From: Kribbella monticola
Lineage (GTDB): Bacteria > Actinomycetota > Actinomycetes > Propionibacteriales > Kribbellaceae
Length of the DNA stretch: 64,000 nt
Assembly: GCF_003261635.1 (NCBI RefSeq)
Contig: NZ_QFXK01000010.1
Coordinates: forward strand, 310,001 to 374,000
Direction: 5' to 3'
Part shown: positions 9,072 to 18,137 of the stretch, piece by piece
Layout of the letters: each line of letters starts with the position of its first letter
How positions within the stretch are numbered: the stretch's first letter is position 1
The notes under the pieces: generated by a model
The model's database searches: none
What the model saw: the letters and a program-made list of their open reading frames with translations, nothing else
Told to the model about the DNA's origin: nothing
Program-made: the position numbers and the translations under genes

Positions 9072-9911
9072 ATGACATTCGATGCCTCCGGCCGGTTGCC
9101 GGAAGCCTTCCTGGTCCCAGGTGGCTCGTCCTTCATGGACTTCCTGGCCGGGCACGCGCCCGACCTGTTGCCCGGACGACGCTCCCTGGGATCGGCAGAT
9201 TTCTCCGCCGACGTCCCGCACGGTACGACGATCGTCGCGGCCACCTTCCCCGGTGGCGTCGTGATGGCCGGTGACCGGCGGGCCACGATGGGCAACATCA
9301 TCGCCCAGCGTGACATCGAGAAGGTCTTCCCCGCCGACGAGTACTCCGCGGTCGCCTTCGCGGGCTCGGCCGGTTTCGGGATAGAGATGGTCAGACTCTT
9401 CCAGGTCGAGCTGGAGCACTACGAGAAGCTCGAGGGCACCACGCTCAGCCTGGACGGCAAGGCGAACAGGCTGAGCGCGCTGATCCGGGGCAACCTGGCG
9501 ATGGCGATGCAGGGCCTGGCCGTGGTTCCGCTGTTCGCGGGCTACGACGAGGACATCAAGGGCGGCCGGATCTTCTCCTACGACGCCACCGGTGGTCGTT
9601 ACGAGGAGCACCACTTCCACAGCGTCGGTTCGGGGTCGTTGTTCGCCCGGGGCGCGCTGAAGAAGTTGTACCGCGAGGACCTGTCGGCGACGGAGTGCGC
9701 GACGGTCGCGGTCCAGTCCCTGATCGACGCGGCCGACGACGACTCCGCCACCGGTGGGCCGGACATGTTGCGGCGGATCTTCCCGGTGATCGGCGTGGTC
9801 ACCGCCGACGGCTACCAGCGGTTGCCCGAGGACGAGGTCGCCTCGATCGTCGACAGCGTGTGGGCCGCGCGGCACGAGCGTCCCGACGGCCCCGCGTCCT
9901 CGCTGACCTGA
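9072..9911 (+). CDS. prcB: 20S proteasome beta subunit
   Basis: 279 residues. The first 51 residues are a propeptide cleaved before Thr52 (HG/TTIVA), the catalytic nucleophile. The rest is a standard Ntn-hydrolase fold with the GDRRATMGN and FAGSAGFG segments. It forms the two inner rings of the core. The ATG is 8 bases after pup. A 13-base direct repeat spans its stop codon (9900-9912 and 9917-9929). Confidence 0.96.
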   Translation: MTFDASGRLPEAFLVPGGSSFMDFLAGHAPDLLPGRRSLGSADFSADVPHGTTIVAATFPGGVVMAGDRRATMGNIIAQRDIEKVFPADEYSAVAFAGSAGFGIEMVRLFQVELEHYEKLEGTTLSLDGKANRLSALIRGNLAMAMQGLAVVPLFAGYDEDIKGGRIFSYDATGGRYEEHHFHSVGSGSLFARGALKKLYREDLSATECATVAVQSLIDAADDDSATGGPDMLRRIFPVIGVVTADGYQRLPEDEVASIVDSVWAARHERPDGPASSLT

Positions 9912-9929
9912 GCCGTTCGCTGACCTGAG
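9900..9929 (+). repeat. 13-bp direct repeat spanning the prcB stop codon
   Basis: The sequence TCGCTGACCTGAG occurs at 9900-9912, where it includes the prcB stop TGA (9909-9911), and again at 9917-9929, a period of 17 bases. Confidence 0.8.
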
Positions 9930-9959
9930 TCTGCCCGCGCTTCGAAGACAAGGATTTCC

Positions 9960-10859
9960 ATGAGCGTTCCGTTCTACGTCTCTCCCGAACAGTTGATGCG
10001 GGACCGGGCGGACTTCGCCCGGAAGGGCATCGCCAAGGGCCGCAGCGCGATCGCACTGCAGTACGCCGACGGCATCCTGTTCGTGGCGGAGAACAGGTCA
10101 CCAGCCCTGCACAAGGTGGCCGAGATCTACGACCGGATGGCGTTCGCCGCCGTCGGGCGGTACAACGAGTTCGAGAACCTGCGGATCGCCGGCGTGCGGC
10201 TGGCCGACATGCGTGGGTACTCCTACGACCGGCGCGACGTGACCGGCCGGGCGCTGGCCAACGCCTACGCGCAGACGCTCGGTGCGATCTTCTCCTCCGG
10301 TGGCGAGAAGCCGCTCGAGGTGGAGATCCTGGTCGCCGAGATCGGCAACAACACCGCCCAGGACCAGATCTACCGGCTCACCTACGACGGCTCGATCGCC
10401 GACGTGCGTGGGTACGCCGTGATGGGTGGTCCGGCCGAGCAGGTCGCCGACTACATCGGCGAGCACTATGCGGAGGGCATCTCGCTGGCCGGGGCGCTCC
10501 GCCTCGCGGTCGACGCCCTCGGCCACGACGGCACCGAGGTCCGGCAGCTCGAGCCGGATCAGCTCGAGGTCGCGGTCCTGGACCGGACCAGGAGCCAGAT
10601 GCGCAAGTTCAAGCGGATCTCGGAGGAGACGCTGGCCCGGATCCTGTCCGAGTCGAGGCCGGAGTCCTCGCCGACGACGGACGCCGGCACCCACACCGAG
10701 CCCGCGGCCGAGTCGGTCAACGGCGGCAACTACGAAAGCGGTGACGCCACACCGGATTCGTCCACGGACGCCGCTGACGACGCCCCGGTCGCTCCGCCGG
10801 TCGAGGACGACACCCCAGTCGCCCCGCCGGAGGACCCGGACACCAGCAACCCGCTGTGA
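9960..10859 (+). CDS. prcA: 20S proteasome alpha subunit
   Basis: 299 residues. The alpha-type N-terminus ([22 protein letters not shown]) forms the gate, and [18 protein letters not shown] is the conserved strand pair. PrcA forms the outer rings that Arc's QYL tail docks into. The last ~70 residues are acidic, Pro/Asp/Thr-rich and probably disordered. AAGGA precedes the ATG. The stop overlaps the next gene by 4 bases. Many actinobacteria place pafA shortly after prcA; here a Nudix gene follows. Confidence 0.95.
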   Translation: MSVPFYVSPEQLMRDRADFARKGIAKGRSAIALQYADGILFVAENRSPALHKVAEIYDRMAFAAVGRYNEFENLRIAGVRLADMRGYSYDRRDVTGRALANAYAQTLGAIFSSGGEKPLEVEILVAEIGNNTAQDQIYRLTYDGSIADVRGYAVMGGPAEQVADYIGEHYAEGISLAGALRLAVDALGHDGTEVRQLEPDQLEVAVLDRTRSQMRKFKRISEETLARILSESRPESSPTTDAGTHTEPAAESVNGGNYESGDATPDSSTDAADDAPVAPPVEDDTPVAPPEDPDTSNPL

Positions 10860-11536
10860 CAGCAGACCCGACACCCGCCGGGCGACCAACCTCCCCGGCG
10901 GGCCCTGCTCATCCCGCGAAACCAACCTCCCCAGCGGCTGCTGCTGATCTTGCCGGGGGAGTTGGTTCGTCGGTCCCGCGTGCTGCCGATCCTGAGCCGT
11001 GGGTGTTGCTGGAGGAGAAGCCGGGATACGACGGGTTTCTCACCGTCAAGCGCCGGCGGTATCGCCTGCCGGACGGCCGGGAAGTGGACTGGGACGTGTT
11101 CGGTCCGGAGCTCGATGCCGGGTTCAGTTCGGGTGTGACCGTGCTGCCGCTGACGCCGGAGGGCCGGATCGTCACGGTCCGGATGTTCCGCGCCGGACCC
11201 GATCAGGTCGTCACCAACCTGCCCGGCGGTCTGGTGGACCCGGGCGAGGAACCGGCCGACGGCGGTCGCCGCGAGCTGGAAGAAGAGACGGGCTACACCT
11301 GCGAGTCCATCGAGGTCGTCGGCTGGATCTGGGCAGCCTCGTCATCGGTCTTCCGCAAGTACGTGGCGATCGCCCGCGGCTGCCGTCCCGACGGCCAACA
11401 GCATCTCGACGAGACCGAGGACTGCGTCCCCGTGGAGCTCACCGTCGAAGAGTTCCGCGCCGAACTCCGCACCCCCGGCCAAATGACCGGCACCGACGCC
11501 GCCTACATCGCCCTCGACCACGCCGACCTCCTCTGA
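10856..11536 (+). CDS. Nudix hydrolase, ADP-ribose-pyrophosphatase-like
   Basis: 226 residues from a GTG overlapping the prcA stop (GTGA), so translation is coupled to the proteasome operon. The first ~45 residues are Pro/Ala/Ser-rich and probably disordered. The Nudix box [12 protein letters not shown], then [12 protein letters not shown], is complete, and the flanking strands ([19 protein letters not shown]) resemble the ADP-ribose pyrophosphatase group. A functional link to the proteasome is not known. Its stop codon is the first element of a tandem 46-bp repeat. Confidence 0.85.
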   Translation: MTADPTPAGRPTSPAGPAHPAKPTSPAAAADLAGGVGSSVPRAADPEPWVLLEEKPGYDGFLTVKRRRYRLPDGREVDWDVFGPELDAGFSSGVTVLPLTPEGRIVTVRMFRAGPDQVVTNLPGGLVDPGEEPADGGRRELEEETGYTCESIEVVGWIWAASSSVFRKYVAIARGCRPDGQQHLDETEDCVPVELTVEEFRAELRTPGQMTGTDAAYIALDHADLL

Positions 11537-11705
11537 GCCACCGGGCGTACTACGTCGCAGTGGGCCAGGCTGCTCTGGGCCGCCCGGCGTACAGCGTCGT
11601 TCTGAACCACAGCGGCCGCTCTGGGCCGCCCGGCGTACGGCGTCGTTCTGAACCGCAGCGGCTGCTCTGGGCCGCCCGCCGCACTGGGTCGTCTGGACCA
11701 GCCGC
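11530..11705 (+). repeat. 46-bp tandem repeat starting at a stop codon
   Basis: Two close copies (11572-11617, 11618-11663) and a degraded third (11664 to about 11705). The stretch 11530-11571 is a diverged zero copy whose CTCTGA contains the Nudix stop codon, while the later units carry CTCTGG. The units share GGGCCGCCCGGCGTAC and CGTCGTTCTGAACC. No ORF or clear hairpin function is seen. It fills most of the 227-base gap before the methyltransferase. Confidence 0.8.
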
Positions 11706-11727
11706 GAGGACCCTGGACGTAATTGCG

Positions 11728-11757
11728 TTGTGTGATCGTGTGAGCGCGCTCTAGCGT
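11728..11757 (+). promoter_or_regulatory. Putative promoter of the methyltransferase gene (leaderless)
   Basis: TTGTGT (11728-11733), an 18-base spacer and TAGCGT (11752-11757), 6 bases before the GTG start. No SD is present. Confidence 0.5.
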
Positions 11758-11763
11758 GCGTGG

Positions 11764-12534
11764 GTGACTGAGGACCCGTTCGGAGATGAGCGGCTGGTGG
11801 AGTTGTACGACCTGGACAATCCGTCCGGCATCGACCACGACTACTTTCGCGCCCTCGCCGACGAACTCGACGCGAGCAAGATCGTCGACTTCGGCTGCGG
11901 CACGGGCCTGCTGACTCGCACCTTGGCGAAGGCCGGTCGCGACGTCATCGGCATCGACCCGAGCAAGACGATGCTCGACTACGCCCGCAGACAACCCGGT
12001 GCGGACAGCGTCACCTGGATCGACGGTGATCTGACCGTGGTCGAGCAGTCCGGCGACGCCGATCTGGTGCTGAGCAGCGGCAACACGATGATGTACGTGA
12101 GCGATCTCCCCGCCGCCCTGAGAGCCCTCCATGGAGCCCTCAAGCCAGGTGGCGTCATCAGCTTCGAGAGTCGCAACCCCACCACGCGCGCTTGGGAGCA
12201 GTGGATCCGCGAAGCGACGTACGGCGAACGTGACACGCCGGCCGGTCATCTGCGGGAGTGGATCGAGGTCACCGAGGTCGATCACGGCCGGGTGGTGTTC
12301 GACGCGCACAACGTCTTCGACGACGGTCGCGACGCCGTGTTCACGAACATCCTCCATTACCGGACCACCGACCAACTCACCACCGCTCTCGATCAGGCCG
12401 GCTTCGGCGAAATCGAAGTACACGGTGGCTGGCGTGGCGAGCCAGTGACTGAAACCTCGCGATTGCTGGTGTTCCGGGCTGCCAAGGCTGACATCGGTCG
12501 CGCAGCGGCGGCGACTCCGGGGGAGGACCGGTAA
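11764..12534 (+). CDS. Class I SAM-dependent methyltransferase
   Basis: 256 residues from a GTG. SAM-binding motif I is VDFGCGTGLLT, followed by the acidic end of strand 2 (VIGIDPS) and the motif near SSGNTMMYV. The C-terminal half has an extended sheet typical of small-molecule methyltransferases of the UbiE/class-11 type. The substrate is unknown. It has its own likely leaderless promoter, and its stop codon overlaps a TAAACT box that probably drives the folD riboswitch transcript. Confidence 0.85.
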   Translation: MTEDPFGDERLVELYDLDNPSGIDHDYFRALADELDASKIVDFGCGTGLLTRTLAKAGRDVIGIDPSKTMLDYARRQPGADSVTWIDGDLTVVEQSGDADLVLSSGNTMMYVSDLPAALRALHGALKPGGVISFESRNPTTRAWEQWIREATYGERDTPAGHLREWIEVTEVDHGRVVFDAHNVFDDGRDAVFTNILHYRTTDQLTTALDQAGFGEIEVHGGWRGEPVTETSRLLVFRAAKADIGRAAAATPGEDR

Positions 12535-12537
12535 ACT
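12532..12537 (+). promoter_or_regulatory. Putative -10 box for the folD leader
   Basis: TAAACT sits just before the 5' end of the riboswitch-like structure and overlaps the methyltransferase stop codon. No convincing -35 is visible. Confidence 0.4.
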
Positions 12538-12540
12538 CGG

Positions 12541-12627
12541 TCGCGGACCGCTACTGGCGTTGAGGTGGAAGACCACCGGGGAACGGTCCGTCGGCCTCGC
12601 CGACCTGAAGCCGCGCGCCTGGGCAAC
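12541..12627 (+). ncRNA. ZTP (pfl) riboswitch upstream of folD
   Basis: The layout matches the pfl/ZTP aptamer. Outer stem GGACCG (12545-12550) pairs with CGGTCC (12584-12589), the conserved CTACTGGCG comes next, an inner hairpin is formed by GGTGG (12564-12568) and CCACC (12573-12577), then CGGGGAAC, a linker hairpin (about 12590-12604) and the 3' conserved block CCGCGCGCCTGGGC (12611-12624). ZTP riboswitches sense Z nucleotides that build up when 10-formyl-THF is short and usually turn on one-carbon genes, which fits folD 33 bases downstream. No separate terminator is obvious, so control may act on translation. Confidence 0.85.
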
Positions 12628-12659
12628 CGACCTGTTCGTCGACGCCCGAAGGAGCGCGC

Positions 12660-13556
12660 ATGACCTCGACCGGAACCACCACCCAGCCGACCGGAACCAC
12701 CGGCCACTCGACCGGAGCCACTGCCCGGCTGATGATCGGCACCGACCTCGCCGCCGACATGGTGGCCAAGGCGGCCGAGCGGGCCAAGAAGTTGCAGGAC
12801 GAGACCGGCGTACAGCCTTGCCTCGCGACCGTGCTGGTCGGCGACGACCCGGCCTCGGCCACCTACGTCCGGATGAAGCAGAACCGCAGCAAGAAGGCCG
12901 GCATCGGCTCGCGGAGCGTCGTGCTGCCCGCCGAGACCACGACCGAGGAACTCGTCGCCGAGCTGACCAAGCTCTCCGAAGACCCTGAGGTGCACGGGAT
13001 CCTGCTCCAGCACCCGGTGCCGGCGCAGATCGACGAGCGGGCCGCGTTCGAGGCGATCGCCCCGGCCAAGGACGTCGACGGCGTCACCATGCACGCGTTC
13101 GCGGCGATGGCCTTCGGCGAACCGGGCTTCCGGTCTTGTACGCCGGGCGGCATCCTGCGCCTGCTCGAGGCGTACGACGTACCGCTGGAAGGCGCGCACG
13201 CCGTCGTCATCGGCCGCAGCCCGATCCTCGGCAAGCCGGTCGGAATGTTGCTGCTGGCATCCAACGCGACCGTCACCTACACGCACTCCAGGACCCGCGA
13301 TCTCGCGGACATCGTGCGCACGGCAGACATCGTTGTAGCGGCGGTAGGCAAGGCGAACTTCGTCCGGGGCGACTGGCTGAAGCCGGGCGCGGTCGTGATC
13401 GATGCCGGATACAACGAAGGCAACGTCGGCGACGTCCACTTCGAGGAGGCAGCCCAGGTGGCCAGCCTGATCACCCCCGTACCGGGCGGCGTCGGCCCGA
13501 TGACGATCTCACTCCTGCTCGAGCAGACTGTCGACGCCGCCGAACGGCTGCGGTAG
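12660..13556 (+). CDS. folD: Bifunctional methylene-THF dehydrogenase/methenyl-THF cyclohydrolase FolD
   Basis: 298 residues. It interconverts 5,10-methylene-THF, methenyl-THF and 10-formyl-THF in the cytoplasm. Visible are the substrate-site motif SATYVRMKQ with the catalytic Lys, the ILLQHPVP signature, GRSPILGKPVG of the NADP site and the C-terminal PVPGGVGPMT. The ATG at 12660 has AAGGAG 6 bases upstream. The first ~24 residues are a Thr/Gly-rich repeat (TGTT, TGTTGHSTGAT) absent from typical FolD; an ATG at 12732 would remove it. Expression is probably controlled by the ZTP riboswitch in its leader. Confidence 0.95.
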   Translation: MTSTGTTTQPTGTTGHSTGATARLMIGTDLAADMVAKAAERAKKLQDETGVQPCLATVLVGDDPASATYVRMKQNRSKKAGIGSRSVVLPAETTTEELVAELTKLSEDPEVHGILLQHPVPAQIDERAAFEAIAPAKDVDGVTMHAFAAMAFGEPGFRSCTPGGILRLLEAYDVPLEGAHAVVIGRSPILGKPVGMLLLASNATVTYTHSRTRDLADIVRTADIVVAAVGKANFVRGDWLKPGAVVIDAGYNEGNVGDVHFEEAAQVASLITPVPGGVGPMTISLLLEQTVDAAERLR

Positions 13557-13599
13557 GGGCAGAATGCGAGACGACCGGGCACCCGCGCGGGGAACTGGC

Positions 13600-13605
13600 T
13601 AGGGT
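13600..13605 (+). promoter_or_regulatory. Putative -10 box for the aroH operon
   Basis: TAGGGT at 13600-13605 would start a transcript near 13612, leaving a short leader with AGGAGG at 13631-13636 before the GTG at 13645. Confidence 0.4.
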
Positions 13606-13644
13606 TGTTGTCGGCAAATGGCCGCGAACGAGGAGGCAGGCACT

Positions 13645-14013
13645 GTGGCGGTACGGGCGATCCGGGGAGCCACCCAGCTCGAGAAGGATGAGCGCGAGCA
13701 CTTGCTCGAGCGGTCCGCCGAGCTGGTCCGGGCAGTGCTGGAGGCGAACGATCTGGAGTCCGAGGACCTGATCAGCATCCTCTTCACGGTCACGCCCGAC
13801 CTGCACTCGGAGTTCCCCGCGGTGGCCGGCCGGCAGATCGGGCTGACCGACGTACCGCTGATGTGCATGCAGGAGATCGACGTGCCGCACGCGCTGCCGC
13901 GGGTGGTCCGGATGATGGTGCACGCCGAGTCGCCGCGGTCGCGGGAGAAGATCCAGCACGTCTACCTGCACGGCGCCACCAGCCTGCGTCCCGACCTCAC
14001 GGGTGCCCAGTGA
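13645..14013 (+). CDS. aroH: Chorismate mutase, AroH type
   Basis: 122 residues. It converts chorismate to prephenate for Phe and Tyr synthesis. The start is the GTG at 13645 because AGGAGG (13631-13636) is 8 bases upstream and the product then begins MAVRAIRGAT, matching the Bacillus AroH N-terminus; the upstream ATG at 13618 is probably not used. Conserved elements are the N-terminal RGAT, the TPDLHSEFPA segment, the MCMQEIDV strand and the C-terminal VYLHGATSLRPDL. tyrA overlaps by 4 bases. Confidence 0.92.
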   Translation: MAVRAIRGATQLEKDEREHLLERSAELVRAVLEANDLESEDLISILFTVTPDLHSEFPAVAGRQIGLTDVPLMCMQEIDVPHALPRVVRMMVHAESPRSREKIQHVYLHGATSLRPDLTGAQ

Positions 14014-15080
14014 CCGAGCTGCGCGGACCGGTCCGGATCGTCGGCACCGGACTGATCGGTACGTCGATCGGCCTCGCGCTCGCGCGGCTCGGTGTCGTCG
14101 TGGAGCTGGTGGACGCCGATCCCGACAACGCGCTGATGGCCGAGCGGATCGGTGCCGGCTCGCGGCTGGTGCAGCTCGAGCCGCAGCTCGTGGTCGTCGC
14201 CGTACCGCCTGACCACGTCGGCGCAGTCGTCGCCGAGCAGCTCAAGCAGACCGACGCGATCGTCACCGACGCGGCCAGCGTGAAGTCGAAACCTTTGGCC
14301 GAGGCTCGCACACTCAGTTCGGCCGAGGACCTGACCCGGTACGTCGGCAGCCACCCGATGGCGGGGTCCGAGCGCAACGGCCCGCTCGCCGGCCGCGCCG
14401 ATCTCTTCGACGGCGCGACCTGGGCGGTCACCCCGCACGAGACCAGCGCCCCGGACGCCGTCGAGCTGGTACGTCGGCTCGCGGAGGCGGCCGGTGCGCG
14501 CACGGTCGAGCTGTCCGTCGAGGACCACGATCTCGCGGTGGCCCGCGTCTCGCACCTGCCGCAGCTGATGTCGTCGCTCGCGGCAGGCACGCTGGTCGAC
14601 GCCCCGGCGGCGCATCTGGAGCTGTCCGGCCAGGGCGTTCGCGACGTCACCCGTATCGCGGCCAGCGATCCCGGACTGTGGACACAGATCGTCTCGGCCA
14701 ACTCGCCGGCCCTGAGTGGCCTGCTGGAAGGCATCCGGGACGAGCTGGACCGGCTACTCATTGCCTTGGGCAAGGAAGAAGCCGCGGACGAGGTCACCGC
14801 CGTACTGAACCGGGGTGTGTCCGGCGCGGTCCGCGTGCCGGGCAAGCACGGCGCCCCGCACATCGAGCTCGTCGCCGTACTCGTCACGATCCCCGACCGG
14901 CCCGGTCAGCTGGCCCGGTTGTTCAACGATGCGGCCGCTTCGGGCGCGAACGTCGAGGACCTGCGGATCGACCACAGCCCCGGCCGTCCGGTCGGTGAGG
15001 TCGAGCTGGACGTGAAGCCGGACTCGGTCGACCAGCTGGTCCGGGTACTGACCGAGCGAGGCTGGGCCGTACACCGGTAA
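14010..15080 (+). CDS. tyrA: Prephenate dehydrogenase with ACT domain
   Basis: 356 residues from the GTG at 14010 overlapping the aroH stop (GTGA). It oxidises prephenate to 4-hydroxyphenylpyruvate for tyrosine. The NAD site is RIVGTGLIGTSIG, and GSHPMAGSERNG is the conserved active-site segment with the catalytic His. From about residue 285 there is an ACT domain (VTIPDRPGQLARLF and following) that likely senses an amino acid for feedback control. Together with aroH it makes a two-step tyrosine branch encoded as a coupled pair. Confidence 0.95.
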   Translation: MTELRGPVRIVGTGLIGTSIGLALARLGVVVELVDADPDNALMAERIGAGSRLVQLEPQLVVVAVPPDHVGAVVAEQLKQTDAIVTDAASVKSKPLAEARTLSSAEDLTRYVGSHPMAGSERNGPLAGRADLFDGATWAVTPHETSAPDAVELVRRLAEAAGARTVELSVEDHDLAVARVSHLPQLMSSLAAGTLVDAPAAHLELSGQGVRDVTRIAASDPGLWTQIVSANSPALSGLLEGIRDELDRLLIALGKEEAADEVTAVLNRGVSGAVRVPGKHGAPHIELVAVLVTIPDRPGQLARLFNDAAASGANVEDLRIDHSPGRPVGEVELDVKPDSVDQLVRVLTERGWAVHR

Positions 15081-15083
15081 CCT
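15078..15083 (+). promoter_or_regulatory. Putative -10 box of cmk (leaderless)
   Basis: TAACCT overlaps the tyrA stop codon and lies 7 bases before the cmk ATG, with no SD between. Confidence 0.4.
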
Positions 15084-15090
15084 CTGGGCC

Positions 15091-15780
15091 ATGATCATCG
15101 CTGTCGACGGCCCGAGCGGTTCCGGTAAATCGAGCACGGCCCGTGGGGTCGCCACCAGGTTGGGCCTGCAATATCTCGACACCGGTGCGATGTACCGCGC
15201 CGTCACCTGGTCGGTGCTGGAGCACGGGATCGATCCGGCGGACACCGAGACGGCCGCCGCGCGCGCCCGCGACCTCCAGCTCGCGATCTCGACGGACCCG
15301 CAGCACCAGACCGTCGGCGCCGACGGGACCGATATCACCGAAGCCATCCGTGATCCGCGGATCAGCGAGAGCGTGAGCAAGGTGGCCGCCACCAACCTGG
15401 CGGTCCGGGCCGAGCTGATCAGGCGTCAGCAGGCGATCATCGCCGCTGCCCAGCAGACCGGCGGCATCGTCGTCGAGGGCCGGGACATCGCCACCGTGGT
15501 CGCGCCGGAGGCCGAGCTGAAGGTCGTGCTGACCGCCGACCAGGAGGCCCGGATGGCCCGGCGCAAGGCGGAACTCGCCGAGGGAGCGGTCTCGGCGGAG
15601 CAGCTTCGCGACCAGATCGTCCGCCGCGACGCCGACGACTCGACCGTGGCCCAGTTCCTGGTGGCGTCCGACGGCGCCGTCACGGTCGATTCCACTCATC
15701 TGTCTCTGGAGGAGGTCATCGACGTGATCTGCCGCCTGGCGAAGGAGGCCGAGGCCGCCCCTCGCGACCGGGAGTCATGA
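15091..15780 (+). CDS. cmk: Cytidylate kinase
   Basis: 229 residues. It phosphorylates CMP and dCMP. The P-loop is DGPSGSGKSS at the N-terminus, followed by YLDTGAMYRA of the CMP site and the GRDIATVV and RR(K/D)AD lid elements. It begins 10 bases after tyrA and overlaps plsC by 4 bases. The position in aroH-tyrA-cmk-plsC-der is a conserved actinobacterial order. Confidence 0.96.
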   Translation: MIIAVDGPSGSGKSSTARGVATRLGLQYLDTGAMYRAVTWSVLEHGIDPADTETAAARARDLQLAISTDPQHQTVGADGTDITEAIRDPRISESVSKVAATNLAVRAELIRRQQAIIAAAQQTGGIVVEGRDIATVVAPEAELKVVLTADQEARMARRKAELAEGAVSAEQLRDQIVRRDADDSTVAQFLVASDGAVTVDSTHLSLEEVIDVICRLAKEAEAAPRDRES

Positions 15781-16505
15781 CCGCCGAACTCACCGGGCAC
15801 CGGGAGCTGCCCCGGACCGACGACCTGGCCCCGCTGCCGTACCGGCTCGGCGTGCCGCTGCGCCTGGTGGTCCGCCAGTACTTCCGTCGGCGCTACGACC
15901 TGACCGTGCACCACGAGGACCTGTTCCCGCGCACCGGCCCGGTCCTGATGGCCCCGAACCACCTGGGGCTCCTCGACGGCCCGCTGCTGGGTGCGATCGC
16001 GCCCCGGATGGTGCACCAACTCGGCAAGATCGAGGCCTTCACCGGACTGCAGGGCAAGATGCTGGTCCGGGTCGGCCAGATCCCGATCGACCGGTCGGCG
16101 TACGACGTACTGGCCGTCCGCCGGGCGATCCAGGTACTGCGTGCGGGCCGGGTGCTGACCATCTATCCGGAGGGCAGGCGCGGACCAGGGGACTTCCGCC
16201 GGATCCGGACCGGAGTGGCCTATCTGGCCGCCGTCACCGGTACGCCGATCCTGCCGGTCGCACTGCTCGGGACCAGGCAGCCCGGCGGTGACGTGGAGCG
16301 CTTTCCACCCCGTGGGACGAGGCTGGATGTGGTGTATGGCGAACCTTTCACCGTCGAGCGCGTACCATTTCCGAGGAGGCACTCGGATTTACGCGTGATT
16401 GCCGACCAGATCGGCGACGTGCTGCGGGCCCATGTGCAGGCGGCCGTCGCAGCCACCGGCAACCCGCTTCCGGGCGTGCCAGACCAGAAGGATCCTGATG
16501 AGTGA
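15777..16505 (+). CDS. 1-acyl-sn-glycerol-3-phosphate acyltransferase (PlsC family)
   Basis: 242 residues, coupled to cmk by ATGA. The acyltransferase motif NHLGLLD (NHx4D-type) and the later YPEGRR block, with GTPILPVAL after it, match the PlsC/LPLAT family that adds the second acyl chain to lysophosphatidate at the membrane. There is no clear transmembrane helix, as in many actinobacterial members. Its 3' end overlaps der by 8 bases. Confidence 0.88.
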   Translation: MTAELTGHRELPRTDDLAPLPYRLGVPLRLVVRQYFRRRYDLTVHHEDLFPRTGPVLMAPNHLGLLDGPLLGAIAPRMVHQLGKIEAFTGLQGKMLVRVGQIPIDRSAYDVLAVRRAIQVLRAGRVLTIYPEGRRGPGDFRRIRTGVAYLAAVTGTPILPVALLGTRQPGGDVERFPPRGTRLDVVYGEPFTVERVPFPRRHSDLRVIADQIGDVLRAHVQAAVAATGNPLPGVPDQKDPDE

Positions 16506-17880
16506 CCTGCCCACCGGCTACGAGTTCGACGCGGAGCCGAGCCACGACCGCGACGACACCGGCCCGCTGCCGGTCGTGGCGATCGTCGGCCGGCCGAACG
16601 TCGGCAAGTCGACGCTGGTGAACCGGATCATCGGCCGCCGCGAGGCCGTGGTCGAGGACACTCCGGGCGTCACCCGGGACCGCGTCTCGTACGACGCCAA
16701 CTGGGCCGGCCGCGGCTTCACGCTCGTCGACACCGGTGGCTGGGACCCGGACGCGGTCGGTTTCGCGGCGCTGGTCGCCGCACAGGCCGAGATCGCGATC
16801 AGCCTCGCGGACGCCGTGCTGTTCGTCGTGGACGCGACCGTCGGCATCACCGACTCCGACGAGGCCGTCGTGCGGGTGCTGCGCAAGTCCGGCAAGCCGG
16901 TCGTCCTGGCGGCGAACAAGGTCGACGACCAGCGCGTCGAGGCCGAGGCGATGAACCTGTGGAGCCTCGGCATCGGTGAGCCGTTCCCGATCTCGGCGAT
17001 GCACGGCCGGGGGACCGGTGACATGCTCGACGCCGTCCTGGCCGCGTTGCCGGACGCGCCGGCCGAGCGCGACCCCGAGGTCGGCGGACCGCGCCGGGTG
17101 GCGATCGTCGGCAAGCCGAACGTGGGCAAGTCCTCGCTGCTGAACAAGGTCGCCAAGGAGGACCGGGTCGTCGTCAGCGACGTCTCCGGTACGACGGTCG
17201 ACCCGGTCGACGAACTGATTGTCCTCGGCAACAAACACTGGCGTTTCATCGACACCGCCGGCATCCGGCGCAAGGTGAAGAACGTCCAGGGCCACGAGTA
17301 CTACGCCAGCCTGCGCACCAACAGCGCGATCGAGCGGGCCGAGGTCGTCGTCGTCGTGATCGACGCGTCCGAACCGATGACCGAGCAGGACCTGCGGATC
17401 ATGAACACGGTCGAGGAGATGGGCAAGGCGCTCGTCATCGCCTACAACAAGTGGGACCTGGTCGACGAGGACCGCCGGTACTACCTGGAGAAGGAGATCG
17501 ACCGGGACCTGGTCCAGTTCCGCTGGGCGCCGCGGGTGAACATCTCCGCGATGACCGGCCGGCACATGGAGAAGCTGGTGCCGGCCATCGAAGCGGCGCT
17601 GGACGGCTGGCAGACCCGCGTCCCGACCGGCCAGCTGAACGCGTTCCTCGGCCGGCTGGTGGCGGCGCACCCGCACCCGGTCCGCTCCGGCAAACAGCCG
17701 AAGATCCTGTTCGGGACCCAGGCCACCACGATGCCGCCGACCTTCGCGATCTTCACCTCGGGCGCCTTCGAGCCGTCGTACCAGCGCTTCATCGAACGCC
17801 GTCTGCGCGAGGACTTCGGCTTCGTCGGCAGCCCGGTCCATGTCCAGATCCGGCCGCGGGTGAAGAAGCCGAAGAACTGA
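16498..17880 (+). CDS. der: Ribosome-assembly GTPase Der (EngA)
   Basis: 460 residues from the ATG at 16498; the same frame is open 99 bases upstream inside plsC, but homology starts here. It has two tandem GTPase domains (first G1 GRPNVGKST at residues 31-39, second GKPNVGKSS in the middle) and a C-terminal KH-like domain ending in basic VKKPKN. Der acts in 50S subunit maturation. The family norm is about 440-490 residues, so it is complete. It is the last gene of the operon. Confidence 0.97.
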   Translation: MSDLPTGYEFDAEPSHDRDDTGPLPVVAIVGRPNVGKSTLVNRIIGRREAVVEDTPGVTRDRVSYDANWAGRGFTLVDTGGWDPDAVGFAALVAAQAEIAISLADAVLFVVDATVGITDSDEAVVRVLRKSGKPVVLAANKVDDQRVEAEAMNLWSLGIGEPFPISAMHGRGTGDMLDAVLAALPDAPAERDPEVGGPRRVAIVGKPNVGKSSLLNKVAKEDRVVVSDVSGTTVDPVDELIVLGNKHWRFIDTAGIRRKVKNVQGHEYYASLRTNSAIERAEVVVVVIDASEPMTEQDLRIMNTVEEMGKALVIAYNKWDLVDEDRRYYLEKEIDRDLVQFRWAPRVNISAMTGRHMEKLVPAIEAALDGWQTRVPTGQLNAFLGRLVAAHPHPVRSGKQPKILFGTQATTMPPTFAIFTSGAFEPSYQRFIERRLREDFGFVGSPVHVQIRPRVKKPKN

Positions 17881-17964
17881 CCCACCGGACCGTGCGGACC
17901 TGGTAAAAACCACCCTTAGGGATGGGGTAAGGTTTACCCGCTCGCTGCTTCGGGAGTGAGCATT

Positions 17965-18037
17965 CGGGCTGTGGCCTAGTTGGTAAGGCGCCAGTCTGGG
18001 GGACTGGAGATCGCGAGTTCAAGTCTCGCCAGCCCGA
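17965..18037 (+). tRNA. tRNA-Pro (anticodon GGG)
   Basis: Full cloverleaf: acceptor CGGGCTG (17965-17971) with CAGCCCG (18030-18036), discriminator A18037, D stem GCCT/AGGC, anticodon stem CCAGT/ACTGG with GGG at 17998-18000, and T stem GCGAG/CTCGC. CCA is not encoded. Confidence 0.95.
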
Positions 18038-18041
18038 CGTC

Positions 18042-18069
18042 AGGGGCACCGATTTCGATCGGTGCCCCT
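18042..18069 (+). terminator. Terminator of tRNA-Pro
   Basis: Perfect 12-bp stem (18042-18053 with 18058-18069) with a TTCG loop, followed by TT. Confidence 0.85.
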
Positions 18070-18137
18070 TTGTCGTGTCCAGGGCTGTATCGGCCGCCGC
18101 TTGATTGCGCTGTAATGATGTAATCAGGAGGCGCGAG

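Noticed and set aside
13618..13644. Upstream ATG as the aroH start
   Set aside because: The SD lies after this ATG and homology begins at the GTG at 13645.
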